This document shows positions 32,639 to 42,168 of a stretch of 64,000 bases of DNA, in pieces. A program made the position numbers and the translations under genes. The notes under the pieces are model-generated. The model did not search any database. It saw only the letters and a list, made by a program, of their open reading frames with translations, and had not been told where the DNA came from. Location: the NCBI GenBank assembly GCA_964059195.1, contig CAXKWD010000001.1:214032484-214096483 (forward strand), given 5' to 3'. The stretch comes from Ectobius pallidus. Lineage: Eukaryota; Arthropoda; Insecta; Blattodea; Ectobiidae. Position 1 is the stretch's first letter, and the number at the start of each line of letters is the position of its first letter.

Positions 32639-33550
32639 TCCATCTACGCGGATAGCCATGGAAGAGGACTAGCAACTGAAGTGAAAAACTGCCTTACAAA
32701 TGCTGCAGTGCAGGGTTTTGTTAAGCCGGGGGGCCCCCCTCAGTGAAGTGGTAGATAACAGACCTGAGTGAGAATGCAAATAAGCTCATAATTATAATAG
32801 GAGGCACAAATGATGTCGCCAGAAATAATTGTGTAAATGTTCTCAAAACATACAAGCGTAAACTGCCCATGTTAGGGAGCAAAAAAGTGATTGTGGCAAC
32901 CATCCCTCATAGATATGACCTCAAAAGCAACTCGTGTATAAATATGGGAATTGAACAAACGAACCAAAAAATATCAAAACTATGTAGGCTATTCAATCAT
33001 GTTAAGTTACTTGATATCAGTAAACTAGATAGGAACCTTTATACAGGTCATGACATGCATTTCAATGCCTCTGGCAAGGCCATCATTGGAGAAAGGATCA
33101 AGAAGATGATAAACCTGATTAATACAGAGCTAAAGTCGAGTAATGTTATCCCTCTTGCTTTCCTGGATGGTAATGGACCTGAAATTACCATCGCAAGTGG
33201 GCCACCAATTCCAAATGCCCCATCCCGTGAAGATAAAAAAAGCAAACCAAGGGAAGGAACTGACCTATACAACGCAAGCAACAACAATGAGACTGGACCC
33301 GAAATGCCATTGCCAATCATCTCAAGTTGGTCACCAATTTCAAATGTCACATCTCATGGAGGAAATAAGAGTAAACCAAGGAAAGAAACTGACCGATATG
33401 TCGCAAGCAACAACAATGAAATTCCGAAAACTGCAAGCAGGACATCAAGCCAGAATGCCCCATCTCAGGGAAGTGAAAAGCCAACTGTCACCAGATCTTC
33501 CAGTCGACAGAGGAGGCCACCAGCAAATCTTACCAACAATTTTTTAGTTT
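32639..33550 (+). mobile_element. LINE ORF1 with SGNH/GDSL-like esterase domain (CR1-type)
   Basis: In broken frames: YADSHGRGLATEVKNCL (block I, Ser nucleophile in DSHG), FVKPGGPLSEVV, then IIIIGGTNDVARNN (block III GTND). ORF 32869-33552 continues with KVIVATIPHRYDLKS and ends the domain with HDMHFNASGKAIIGERIKK (block V; His present). After about residue 95 the protein is a low-complexity tail with two repeats (GPPIPNAPSREDKKSKPREG / SPISNVTSHGGNKSKPRKET). Esterase ORF1 proteins are typical of CR1-clade LINEs. A stop near 32758 and a frameshift separate the two halves. Confidence 0.82.
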
Positions 33551-33555
33551 AAATG

Positions 33556-33944
33556 ATATTTCCAGTGTCCCAGGGTCAAGCTCTTCATCGAACGGTATGT
33601 ACAAATATGATGCAGTTAGCAATAATAATAACGCCCTCCCACTTAACAGTAACATAGCTTTCCATAATTTCTCATTACTACTCCAGAATATGCAATGTCT
33701 TAGTAATAAAATCCATGAATTAGAAGTAATTTTGAAAGACCATAACAAAATAAATGTCCTCTGTCTAACTGAGCACTGGCTTCAAGATCAGGAAACTGAA
33801 ATTTCCGCTAGCATACTAAATTTTAAGCTGTCCTCAGTCTTCTGTAGAAAAATTAGTAAAAATGATGGAACGGCAATCTACATTAAAGAAAATATCATTC
33901 ACAAAGACTTGACCCATACAGCCTATCTAAACAAAGAGATTTAG
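33556..33944 (+). mobile_element. LINE ORF2 N-terminus: AP-endonuclease fragment
   Basis: ORF from 33597 with FSLLLQNMQCLSNKIHELE and INVLCLTEHWLQDQE, the first AP-endonuclease blocks (N in QNMQ, E in TEHW). It lies just after ORF1, in the right order for a CR1-type element. Cut at 33944, where a PLE piece begins. Confidence 0.82.
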
Positions 33945-33954
33945 TTTGGGAAAT

Positions 33955-34060
33955 ATGTTAATGTCCACTAATATTGACAAATCACAACCCCTCAAAAAAT
34001 CAGGCATTTATCAGTTTTATTGTAAAGATTGCTCCCAGAAGTACATAGGCAAAACTAACT
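33955..34060 (+). mobile_element. Penelope-like GIY-YIG fragment
   Basis: Encodes PLKKSGIYQFYCKDCSQK and YIGKTN, the GIY and YIG motifs, then switches in frame to an unrelated zinc-binding sequence (FCYVCGQYI). Only the catalytic N-terminus is left. Confidence 0.85.
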
Positions 34061-35470
34061 TGCCTGCAGACACATTTTGTTATGTTTGTGGACAATACAT
34101 CAGATCTAGTAGTAGAGCAGAAACAGGTAGCAAGCTTCCCTTCTTAACAGACCAAACAGTGGAGTGAGTGAGGCACCACCCTCATTCCTTTCAGGGCCGG
34201 AGTCTTAAGTCACGGACAGTAACTGTATCAAATAAAAAATCGCCTAATATGTATTTAGAAGAATCAGAGGAAGAAGTGATTATTTTCAAAAATTGTATTG
34301 AAAAAATTGTTAAAACAGGGCTGCGCATGATGACTCGTGCAGAAAAGCTGGAGGAATTCTTTAATGGAATGGAGTTGACTGACAGAGGTGAAACATAAAA
34401 TTGTGCTTGGGACAAAATTCTGTGATGCTTACAAAGCTTATTTCGGTGTACCAATTGGAGATCAAAATGCTGCATGGTCTCCTCATGTGTCTTGCGGTAG
34501 CTGTAGGTCTACCTTAGAGGGTTGGTTACATGGAACAAGAAAATCTATGCCGTTTGCAGTTCCTCGAATATGGAGAGAGTCAACCAACCATCACGACAAC
34601 TGTTACTTTTGTATGGTTGACATTACACATTACAAAAGTACCAAGAATAGAAAACATATTCCATATCCCAGCATACCATCATCTATTGCTCCAGTACCAC
34701 ACTCTGAGGAGCTGCCAGTTCCATTGCCACCAGATCATTCTAATACTGATGAAGTACAAAAACCTAGTGATGACAGTGATTTCTCCAATAGTGATTAGAG
34801 CAATGGAAAAGAACCACAGCTCTTCACTCAAAAAAAGTTGGATGACTTAATAAGGGAGTTGGAACTGACCAAATCAAAGGCCGAACTTCCTGCATCCCAT
34901 CTTAAGGAAATTAACTTACTTCCCAAAGGATGCAAAATAACAAAATACAGAGTACGGCACAAGGATTTTGCCTGCTTCTATGAAATGTCAGAACATCTAT
35001 GTTTTTGCAGCAATGTTAATACTCTCTTTCAACACATAGATTGATTATGAACCAGACCAGTGGAGTGGCACCTTTTTATAGACAGCTCAAGTACAAGTCT
35101 TAAAGCTGTCCTGCTACACAATGGGAACAAGTTTCCTTCCATCCCAGTAGCTCATTCTACTCATCTGAAAGAAACGTATGAAAACGTCAAGCTGGTCTAG
35201 GAAAAACTGAACTATGGATGCCACAAGTGGGATATTTGTGGTGATTTCAAGATGTTGAGGTTTCTTCTGGGGCTTGAAGGTGGCTACACCAAATATTCTT
35301 GTTTCCTCTGCTTATGGGACAGCAGGGCAGATGATCAGCAACATGTTATTTTGGCTGTTCTTAAGAATACTGGAAGATGGATTATTACAACTGAAATATC
35401 GACATTGGGGGAAAACCATTCACATTTCCATGATCAGCATCATCAAATTAAGCAACAAACACTAAAAAAA
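34061..35470 (+). mobile_element. Decayed coding element of a widespread unnamed repeat-protein family
   Basis: Pieces in order: FCYVCGQYI; an inserted stretch (about 34140-34390); FCDAYKAYFGVPIGDQN; WSPHVSCGSCRSTLEGW; MPFAVPRIWRES; NCYFCMV; IPSSIAPVPHSEELPVPLPP (34388-34798); KLDDLIRELELTKSKAE (from 34835); LFIDSSSTSLKAVLLHNGN (about 35075); ICGDFKMLRFLLGLEGGYTK and FLCLWDSRADD (35240-35340). I recall this set from many multi-copy uncharacterised arthropod proteins, but no functional name. Cys pairs suggest zinc binding at the N-terminus. Several stops make it a pseudogene. Confidence 0.6.
34316..34390 (+). repeat. Duplicated coding-like segment (GLRMMTRA motif), copy 2
   Basis: Nearly the same as 27940-28010. 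Here it is preceded by NMYLEESEEEVIIFKNCIE and is wedged into the zinc-binding element, so it appears to have been inserted together with about 250 bases. Confidence 0.65.
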
Positions 35471-35549
35471 TAAGATAAACAAAAACTTGGTCAAATTTTG
35501 TTACGTAGTGTTATGTAAAGAAATATATTACATCTCCAGCGATATATTC

Positions 35550-36365
35550 GGGGATGGTCCACCTCTCTACTACAAGTGATATTTTCATTTTAAAAGCACG
35601 GAAAACGACCAAATTTGATGTTATATTATCCTTTAAAACCTATAGATTCCATTTATAAGCACCATATATTTGTTCAAAGGTCCTAAATATAAGTAAAAAC
35701 GTGAAGAAGTAGGGACAAAATTAACCTAAAATGGCGCTGGGAACTGCTGTCAAAACACGAATCTCCATGCGCTGGCCGATGTTCTGTTTTCATGCAATCG
35801 GTCACGTGCTGATAATCCAATACTGGAAACCTAACGGTAAAAACCCGGTCTCAATGGCTCAGTCGGTATCGAGGCCGAGGTACCTATCGTATACGTAACT
35901 TCATATCTACCCCAGATTTCCCAGATTTCCCTGTTTTCCTGTATTGGGGCTTCGCCCCCAAGCCCCACCAGGGGCTGCGCCCCTGGACCCCCTTCCTGCT
36001 TTCCACCAGACCCCTTCAACAGAGGACGGTAACTTTGCATTAGCCCCGGATCCCTTTCTTGTTTTTCTTTTTTGGGGGCTTTGCCCCCAAGCCCCACCGG
36101 GGGCTGCGCCCCTGGACCCCCTTCCAAGCTTCCATCAGACCCCCTTCACACCGGGAGCTTGGAGTGCGGTACTTATCATAAACTAACGGGGAACCTAACC
36201 ATATAACTCAAATGGAAAGCGTGAGAATATAGAACTATTGGTAGCACTGGAAAAGCCTTTGGCAAACTGGCCGCCGGCCAATGGGAGTGTTGGTTCCCAA
36301 CCGCGGGCCCGCATAACGATTGCAGCACGGGGCGTGGAATTGTAGTAGAGTCGTGGACCATACCC
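35550..36365. mobile_element. 816-bp DNA transposon with 8-bp target duplication
   Basis: Target duplication ATATATTC (35542-35549, 36366-36373). Inverted ends GGGGATGGTCCACCTCTCTA and GGGTATGGTCCACGACTCTA (the latter on the minus strand), about 26 bp. It interrupts interspersed repeat B, whose uninterrupted copy is at 19128. Inside are two copies of a GC-rich block GCCCCACCAGGGGCTGCGCC (35940-36000, 36080-36120). No transposase. Eight-base duplications occur in hAT, P, Merlin and others; the ends do not decide. Confidence 0.85.
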
Positions 36366-36600
36366 ATATATTCTACTATAATATCAGCATCAATAAAAAA
36401 TCTCTAGTTTAGTAGCAGCAGTTGAAATTGCTAAAAGCTACATTTAGTTCCATTCTGTACCAGCATAAAATTACACGTTATATTTTCTAGTAGTTTGTAA
36501 CCCTTCAGAAATGTCAACTCGCCGCCTTCTGCAATAGCCAGTCTCTTATATTGCATGCAATATCAACTCCGATCATGCATGCATGAGAGTTTTCAGAACT
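36366..36600 (+). repeat. Interspersed repeat B, copy 2 (right part)
   Basis: Continues the repeat interrupted at 35549; the left part is 35519-35549. Matches 19147-19390. Confidence 0.8.
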
Positions 36601-37166
36601 CGTTCTCAAAATTCGCATATTCAAAAAAGTGTCACTTTCTATACAAATTGCATAAATAACAGACTATTATCTAACTATATTAGGGTTACAGTTTAAAGGT
36701 TGATTATATTATAATGTCTCATTAGAGAGTTTTTATATGTAGTGTATAAAATGGAGTAAGAATCTGTGACAACAGCTTTTCTAAAAGGTGTTAGAAAAGG
36801 ATTTGATATAGCTAAATAATAAAATAAAGAATTAAAAAATATTTTCATCTAAAAGAAACGTAACGCCAATTCCTAGTTTTAAGCTATTGTCCATATATTT
36901 TTAAGGAGGAAAAACTATATATAAAAACAAAATAGGCACAAATTATAAAAAAGGAAAAAAAATTAGGCAAGATAAAACTCCACCAGAAGAATTACTTGTC
37001 ACAATTCTGACACATCTATCACCAGCGGATGAGTATATACAATCATTAATAACAGTATTGACGTTTATAAATTTTAAATTTCAATGTTATTTCACAGGAT
37101 TAATATACACACAGTTTGATATGGGTTACAGCACGATGCATTAATTGAGCTTATCTCTATTTCTAG
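36601..37166. other. No gene recognised (possible intron)
   Basis: AT-rich sequence between exon-like segments. Nothing supported. Confidence 0.35.
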
Positions 37167-37221
37167 GCTTGAACAGACATCAGAGGGAGGGATCCCCAGA
37201 TGATGACATCGACTACCGCAA
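37167..37221 (+). other. Exon-like segment, 55 bases
   Basis: Lies between CTCTATTTCTAG and GTAATATTC. The open phase reads LNRHQREGSPDDDIDYR. Entry phase 1, exit phase 2, so it does not splice in frame to the next module. The donor is weak. Could be a decayed module. Confidence 0.25.
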
Positions 37222-37260
37222 GTAATATTCATATGTTATTTTTTAAAGAATAAAATGAAT

Positions 37261-37429
37261 TTAATTTGAAACTTGAGATGGAGGTTTAACATACGTAACT
37301 TCACTTAATTCAAGCACTAACCTGAACATGTTTCGAGCAAACTTCATGACTCATCATCAGCTATACTCCATCTCAAGTTTCAATTTGATTATAACTTCAC
37401 TATATAAACTTCCTACAAATTCTAGGATT
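37261..37429. mobile_element. Palindromic insertion E4 with hammerhead-like loop, 169 bp, 12-bp TSD
   Basis: Target duplication AATAAAATGAAT (37249-37260, 37430-37441). Arms of about 20 bases (AAACTTGAGATGGAG / CTCCATCTCAAGTTT) enclose a loop with a complete hammerhead-like core. About 43 unique bases (37387-37429) form a one-sided tail. The smallest member of the palindrome-plus-tail set, and the cleanest test case for a retrozyme-like element. Confidence 0.82.
37331..37360 (-). ncRNA. Hammerhead-like core, E4
   Basis: The minus strand reads CTGATGA, a short stem II (GAG/CTC) with a loop, then GAAAC. Both conserved halves CUGANGA and GAAA are present. Confidence 0.6.
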
Positions 37430-37823
37430 AATAAAATGAATATTAAAGCTAGGAAAGTCATATTCAGGGGTGCCCACATGGGGGAGGGGGGTTAAGATGC
37501 AGAGTGCATCATTGACATTTCTGAAAACCGTTGTAAAATTAACATTTTATAACCTCAAGAGGTAATAAAAACCTCTTCCAATTCTTCATGAGCTTTTACC
37601 TCCATTCTCCAATGAGAAATTTTAAGTTGGCTATTTGTATCCCGAACAAATCTCGGATCATTTAACAGTATCCATACTACTACAGCAAAAGCACTAAAAT
37701 TAATTATTATTCAAATATTTTTTTGAAATAGTACTTTAAAAACCTATCATGTATTTTTACTTTAATTACTGTAGTAAACACAACACATAAAATTTATTAG
37801 AGTCTTTCTCTGTCTATTCTTAG

Positions 37824-38255
37824 CTCCACAACTACCACCAATAAGGAGGAGGAGGAGGAGGGTGCCTGCTCCGGCTCCGGCTCCTCCACCAGAACCAGAA
37901 GTGGCTGCTCCTTCTCTAGCACCAAACAGAAGAAGGAGGGTGCCTGCTCTGCCTCCTCCACCTCCAGAACCAGAAGTGGCTCCTCCACCAGAACCAGAAC
38001 CAGAAGTGGCTCCTCCACCAGAACCAGAACCAGAAGTGGCTCCTCCACCAACACCAGAACCAGAAGTGGCTCCTCCACCAACACCAGAACCAGAAGTGGC
38101 TCCTCCACCAACACCAGAACCAGAAGTGGCTCCTCCACCAACACCAGAACCAGAAGTGGCTCCTCCACCAACACCAGAACCAGAACTAGAACTGGCTGCT
38201 CCTTCTCGAGCACCAAACAGAAGGAGGAGGGTGCCGGCTCCTTCTCCAACTGCTT
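37824..38255 (+). CDS. Candidate exon, module 3: Arg-rich and proline/glutamate 10-residue repeats
   Basis: 432 bases, symmetric phase 1-1, between TCTGTCTATTCTTAG and GTAAGTATTGTCAC. It begins PQLPPIRRRRRRVPAPAPAP, then two RRRRVPA blocks and seven repeats APPPEPEPEV or APPPTPEPEV (37979-38188), then a final RRRRVPAPSPTA. The repeats are PEVK-like in composition, as in titin-type elastic proteins, but lack lysine. Another frame is also open throughout (SSTRTRSG-type) and the opposite strand is open too, so the frame choice rests on phase agreement with modules 2 and 4. Confidence 0.45.
37979..38188 (+). repeat. 30-bp tandem repeat, 7 units
   Basis: Unit GCTCCTCCACCAACACCAGA plus ACCAGAAGTG. 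Four consecutive units are identical (38039-38158), which implies recent expansion or homogenisation. Keeps codon register. Confidence 0.97.
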
Positions 38256-38399
38256 GTAAGTATTGTCACAGTTGTTTTGTCATATTTCTGAGTTAACAAA
38301 AGGCCATTTCATATGAATGATAAAATTGATAAAGGGTAGCCTATATCTATTCATAAGTAACTTGTTCACACTGTTGGAAATTTCATGAGAATATTATAG

Positions 38400-38620
38400 G
38401 AGAAAAATTCCTCCGATGCTGGGATTCAAATCCACCGCCCTACCAACAGTGGTATAGTGGTGTACTGAGGTAGACCATTAAGGGCAATTAGTAATAGGAG
38501 GGAGGTTCGATCTTGCACTGTGAATTGAACTCCGGCTAGCTCAGTTGGTAGATTGGTGGCACCGATAGCCAAAGATCTATTCTCAGCTCCAGAACCCATG
38601 GAAGTTCCTTCTGATTTTCA
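38400..38620 (+). mobile_element. tRNA-like SINE relic(s)
   Basis: GGCTAGCTCAGTTGGTAGATTGGTGGCACC (positions 38535-38564) resembles a tRNA D-arm/A-box region; the B-box position is degraded (TATTCTCAGCTCC). A second tRNA-like phrase, GGAGGTTCGATCTTGCAC, lies near 38502. Confidence 0.5.
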
Positions 38621-39001
38621 TAGTAAATACATTGTTTTACTTAGTGTTTTTTGTTTCTGTTTTTGATTGGCAGTTGACTACCATAGAGTGTGGATGTGTT
38701 TTGTCCTGCCATCTAATAACCTCTTTTTACAAATTAAACTAATGGTGGGTTGAACCATTGAATGTACAAACAGTGATGACTCCGACCTGCGTGATTTTCT
38801 GATTTATAACAAGATGTATATTGATAAAGACAAGTGATAAAGTTGCTCTTAAATAAAATAAACTAATAACAAATCATAACAAATAATAGATTAATTGAGA
38901 GAGAAAGTGGTCATCTTGAAGAAACACGTAGAATTCTGAGTGACCTTATATAACAGCACAATTTACACACCTAACCTTGCCTATGAGGAATAAGATAGAA
39001 C

Positions 39002-39230
39002 TCAGACAAATGTGATCATAAACAGGGAAGAGGAAGAAAGTGATAGTGCTACTAGCAGTGAAAATGCTAACATAAACAGTCTAGCTTGTTCAAACAAGAT
39101 AGTGAACATAAATTCTAGTTTAGAGGGCAGTGCAAAAGTGACTACAAATCCCCAGGTTAATGAACTCTGGTTCAAAATTGTCTCAAGAAAACAGAAACGC
39201 ATGCTAGTTGTAGGGAAAGACTAAGGTGGA
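39002..39230 (+). mobile_element. LINE ORF1 N-terminal fragment
   Basis: Encodes INREEEESDSATSSENAN, KIVNINSSLEGSAKVTT and ELWFKIVSRKQKRMLVVGKD. The WxxVxRxxKRxxVVG pattern is typical of CR1-type ORF1 just before the esterase domain. A diverged repeat of KIVNINSSL.. occurs at 39538-39610. Confidence 0.55.
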
Positions 39231-39389
39231 AATAGTGGTTTAAAACTAAAGTATGTACCAAAAACTGTGTCACTTCTCGTCTACAGATTATCTCCGGATA
39301 CTAAAAGTGACCACTAATAGATTATCTAAAACCACAGTTTCCTGAAGTTTCCTGAATTTGCTTATTGAGTCTTTTTCTGTCTTTTTCAG

Positions 39390-39487
39390 CACCAGAACCA
39401 ACAGATGATGAATCATATGATGGTTACCTGAACCAATCAACAGTGATTCATATGATGGTCACCAGAACCAACAGATGATGACTCATG
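39390..39487 (+). CDS. Candidate exon, module 4
   Basis: Follows TTTTTCTGTCTTTTTCAG and precedes GTAAGTAATTGTCAC, so the flanks match module 3. Entry phase 1 gives PEPTDDESYDGYLNQS, but the frame hits TGA near 39476. It is therefore a terminal exon or decayed. It contains a near-duplicate pair (CCAGAACCAACAGATGATGA). Confidence 0.35.
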
Positions 39488-39534
39488 ATGGTAAGTAATT
39501 GTCACACGTTGTTTTACTTGTTTTTCATTGGGCA

Positions 39535-39798
39535 GTTGGGATAGTGAACATAAATTCTAGTTTAAAGGACAGTACAAAAGTGACTGCAATTCCTGAAGTT
39601 TGCTGCGAGCTAAATTATAAATATCCTGACTTGTATTCATCCCTTAAGGTGAACATTTTAGAAGAAAATATCTCTCTTGCCTTGGATGACAATATTTGGC
39701 CAAAGAATTCTTGTTTGCATTGTTTTTTTATACTACATCGAGCTCAAGAACTGGAATCAGACGAAGTTCCTCTACAGAAAAAAAACTGTAGGCATTGA
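39535..39798 (+). mobile_element. LINE ORF1-like fragment, second copy
   Basis: Encodes GIVNINSSLKDSTKVTAIPE, parallel to the fragment at 39100, then YKYPDLYSSLKVNILEE and NIWPKNSCLHC. Same family, cut differently. No esterase block here. Confidence 0.45.
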
Positions 39799-39859
39799 AG
39801 ATAGTACAATACAACCCACTGCAAGTGTTGTAACCTTAACCTTGAACCTTGAACAAAGA

Positions 39860-40150
39860 ACATATGCTAGATTTGAAATATAATGGACAAAAGTCAGCCT
39901 TTGCTAAGCATTTATACTCATGTAAACATAGAAGAAACAACATAGAAAATGTGTGACCGTTTTATATATCCAGAACAAAGGCGTCAGACTAAATACATTA
40001 GAAGCCCTAGAGATATACAGAAATAAACATAGCATTCTAAATGAGAACACAATAGATTTCAACCCGCTTTTTGAACTGATACCATCTCCACCGTATATAC
40101 ATCATACAACGGCTGATAATAACAGTAAACAGCTTAACAGCAGCAAGTGA
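39860..40150 (+). mobile_element. Penelope-like endonuclease C-terminal fragment
   Basis: NGQKSAFAKHLYSCKHRRNN (about 39885) then, after a frameshift near 39950, VLYIQNKGVRLNTLEALEIY and FNPLFELI. This is the KSAxAxH and LxxLExxEIY region of a PLE GIY-YIG domain. A 3' region with a hammerhead-like core (40329) follows on the same strand. Confidence 0.85.
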
Positions 40151-40328
40151 AGACCTAGTCTTTCCAGACCACAAGGTAAATTTAGACAAATAATTTCGCT
40201 CATACGCCAAATCTATCCATTACACTAAATTAATAAATGGCATTTTACGAATTACCTTAATTAACTTCCTCTTTTATGTTTTTTCTTTCTTTTTCTTTAT
40301 ATCTTCATTTTATTTTATTCTACAGCGA

Positions 40329-40356
40329 CTGAAGATGGTGCATACATACACCGAAA
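40329..40356 (+). ncRNA. Hammerhead-like core downstream of PLE ORF
   Basis: CTGAAGA, stem II GGTG/CACC with an 8-base loop, then GAAA. It lies 180 bases after the PLE reading frame, as expected for a PLE pseudo-LTR. A hAT element is inserted 20 bases further on. Confidence 0.65.
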
Positions 40357-40375
40357 TGCATTTCATTATCTAAAT

Positions 40376-41582
40376 CAGGCCTGTCCAACTTCATAAGTAC
40401 TGGGGGCCAAAATATTTCGACAATTGATGCTGAGGGCCAAACAGTAAAAGTTTCGCTCACATAAATATAACAGTAAAGTACAGCAGACCAAATTGATTAA
40501 ATAGGATTCATTACCAGTAAGCCGAAATTAGAACTTAATGTGAGCACTGAGGATTTTCAGACTGCTTCACTAAAGTATGTTTGTCCACTTCTATGTTAGT
40601 AACTGCCAGTCTCAAAAATCTCTAAGCTGAGGAAACCTGCCCTCTGGAAGTAGCTTGAAAAAGTTGAGCCCTCTCTCAGACCTGGTTTGAAGAAAAGGGT
40701 CAGCCTGAAGATCGCAGAGCTCCAGTTGATACATGGATGGCTGATTCTCATTATCCATATTCAAGGGGTCATTAAAAAGCAGCAGTTTACCTTTAATATT
40801 TTCAAAGTCAGAAAATCTTTCATTGAATTCTTAAATAATAACTTCAATATTTTCACAAAACTCAGAAAAATTACAATCTTCAATTTCATCAGACAGCTCT
40901 TGACAACATGGAAAGTGTGTTAAATCATTTCTTGATAAGGTTGATTTCAGAAATTTTAAAACAATTAACATGACCTCTAACCTTCAAACACTTTGATTTT
41001 TGCCCTGAAGTCTCTGGTTCAACTCATTCAAGTATTGTGTCAGGTCAGTCATGAAAACAAGCTGCCTTAGAAAGTCTGGATCTTCAACCCGTTGAACAAG
41101 ATTTTCACTACCTGCACTCAGTCAGCGTACATTTGCGAGGAGTGATAGATCTCTCATCCAAAAATTCCCGGTATCTGCAGTGACGCTGTGTTTTAGTGCC
41201 ACCACGTATCTTGTTGGAAACTGTAACCACTATATTCATTGCATCGCTTTGTTATGCAATGGAACATGAGGAAACTTATCCCTAATTAATCCTACCAGTC
41301 CTTTCCACCGTTTACTGTTTTAAATATATCTTCACCCTTGGTTATCCACGTAAAGAACATAATTGAAGAATTTCTTCTTGTGTTGAAAATTCATTGTTGA
41401 TCAATCATATGAAAATCAAGAGTTGACTGCTGTCAGTCTGGTCGACACTGTCATCCAAGCATAGTGAAAAGTAGCTGCATTTTCCAACCATATCTTCTAA
41501 TTTCTTTGTTATTTGTCCTCGGGCCACAAAACTGTGACAGCGGGCCGCATGCGGCCCGAGGGCCGCGGGTTGGACAGGCCTG
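40376..41582 (-). mobile_element. hAT transposon (deleted), 1207 bp
   Basis: Ends CAGGCCTGTCCAACTT and GGTTGGACAGGCCTG with target duplication ATCTAAAT (40368-40375, 41583-41590). The minus strand holds transposase relics: KKLEDMVGKCSYFSLCLDDS and SSQLLIF (about 41520-41400), and QVEDPDFLRQLVFMTDLTQY with LNELNQRLQGKN (about 41100-41000), of the type found in GTF2I-repeat/FAM200-like hAT proteins. Several stops. GGGCCGCATGCGGCCC near 41550 is a subterminal palindrome. Confidence 0.93.
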
Positions 41583-41590
41583 ATCTAAAT

Positions 41591-42160
41591 GATAAACCGA
41601 GGAAGCAGTAAGCCGCAATTCTGATCCACGACTCTCATATAGGACTCTCCAGAAATGAACACAGAAGAATATAGTGTAATCATACTACTAGAACAATAGT
41701 ACTTCTACTGTACATTAATAACCTGAATTTTACCAACATGACTACTGCGGTTAGCAGTTAAAATAAATACTACAATTTAAAATAATTTTTTTTTCAATAA
41801 TAACTTCTATTTTTAACAGATTACATACATGTATGACTAAATACTACTATTAGTAATTGCAGCACACATCAAGAAGATAAAAAGTGTATGTTTTGAATGT
41901 AAATAGATTTTTAATGAATTTGTAAATACTTGATTCTGTGACAATGTAAATAGGTATTTTTTAATTGATTATGTAAATATGTGTATATTTCTTTTTAACA
42001 TGTGTATTTTTAGTATGATTCACAACTCAGAACTGGTTATGTTATATTAACAATAAATATCTGAGGCTACTGCTGATCTTGGTTAATCTATATTATTTTG
42101 AGGGTATAAGGCAAAACATTACCCACTAACTCCTTAATTACTTAACCTTACTTTTTTTTT
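41591..42160. other. Continuation of PLE flank, then no gene recognised
   Basis: 41591-41650 continues the PLE 3' region interrupted by the hAT. The rest is AT-rich with no supported feature. Confidence 0.35.
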
Positions 42161-42168
42161 TTTTACAT

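Noticed and set aside
35944..36186. Proline-rich ORF with GAAPLDP repeats
   Set aside because: It comes from two GC-rich blocks inside the 816-bp transposon; no conserved codon signature.
37797..38249. 150-codon minus-strand ORF of LVLVEEPLL repeats
   Set aside because: It is the complement of the 30-bp array; its openness follows from the repeat unit, and splice flanks support the plus strand.
38532..38605. Possible tRNA gene (GGCTAGCTCAGTTGGTAG)
   Set aside because: The T-arm/B-box region is degraded; more like a SINE relic.
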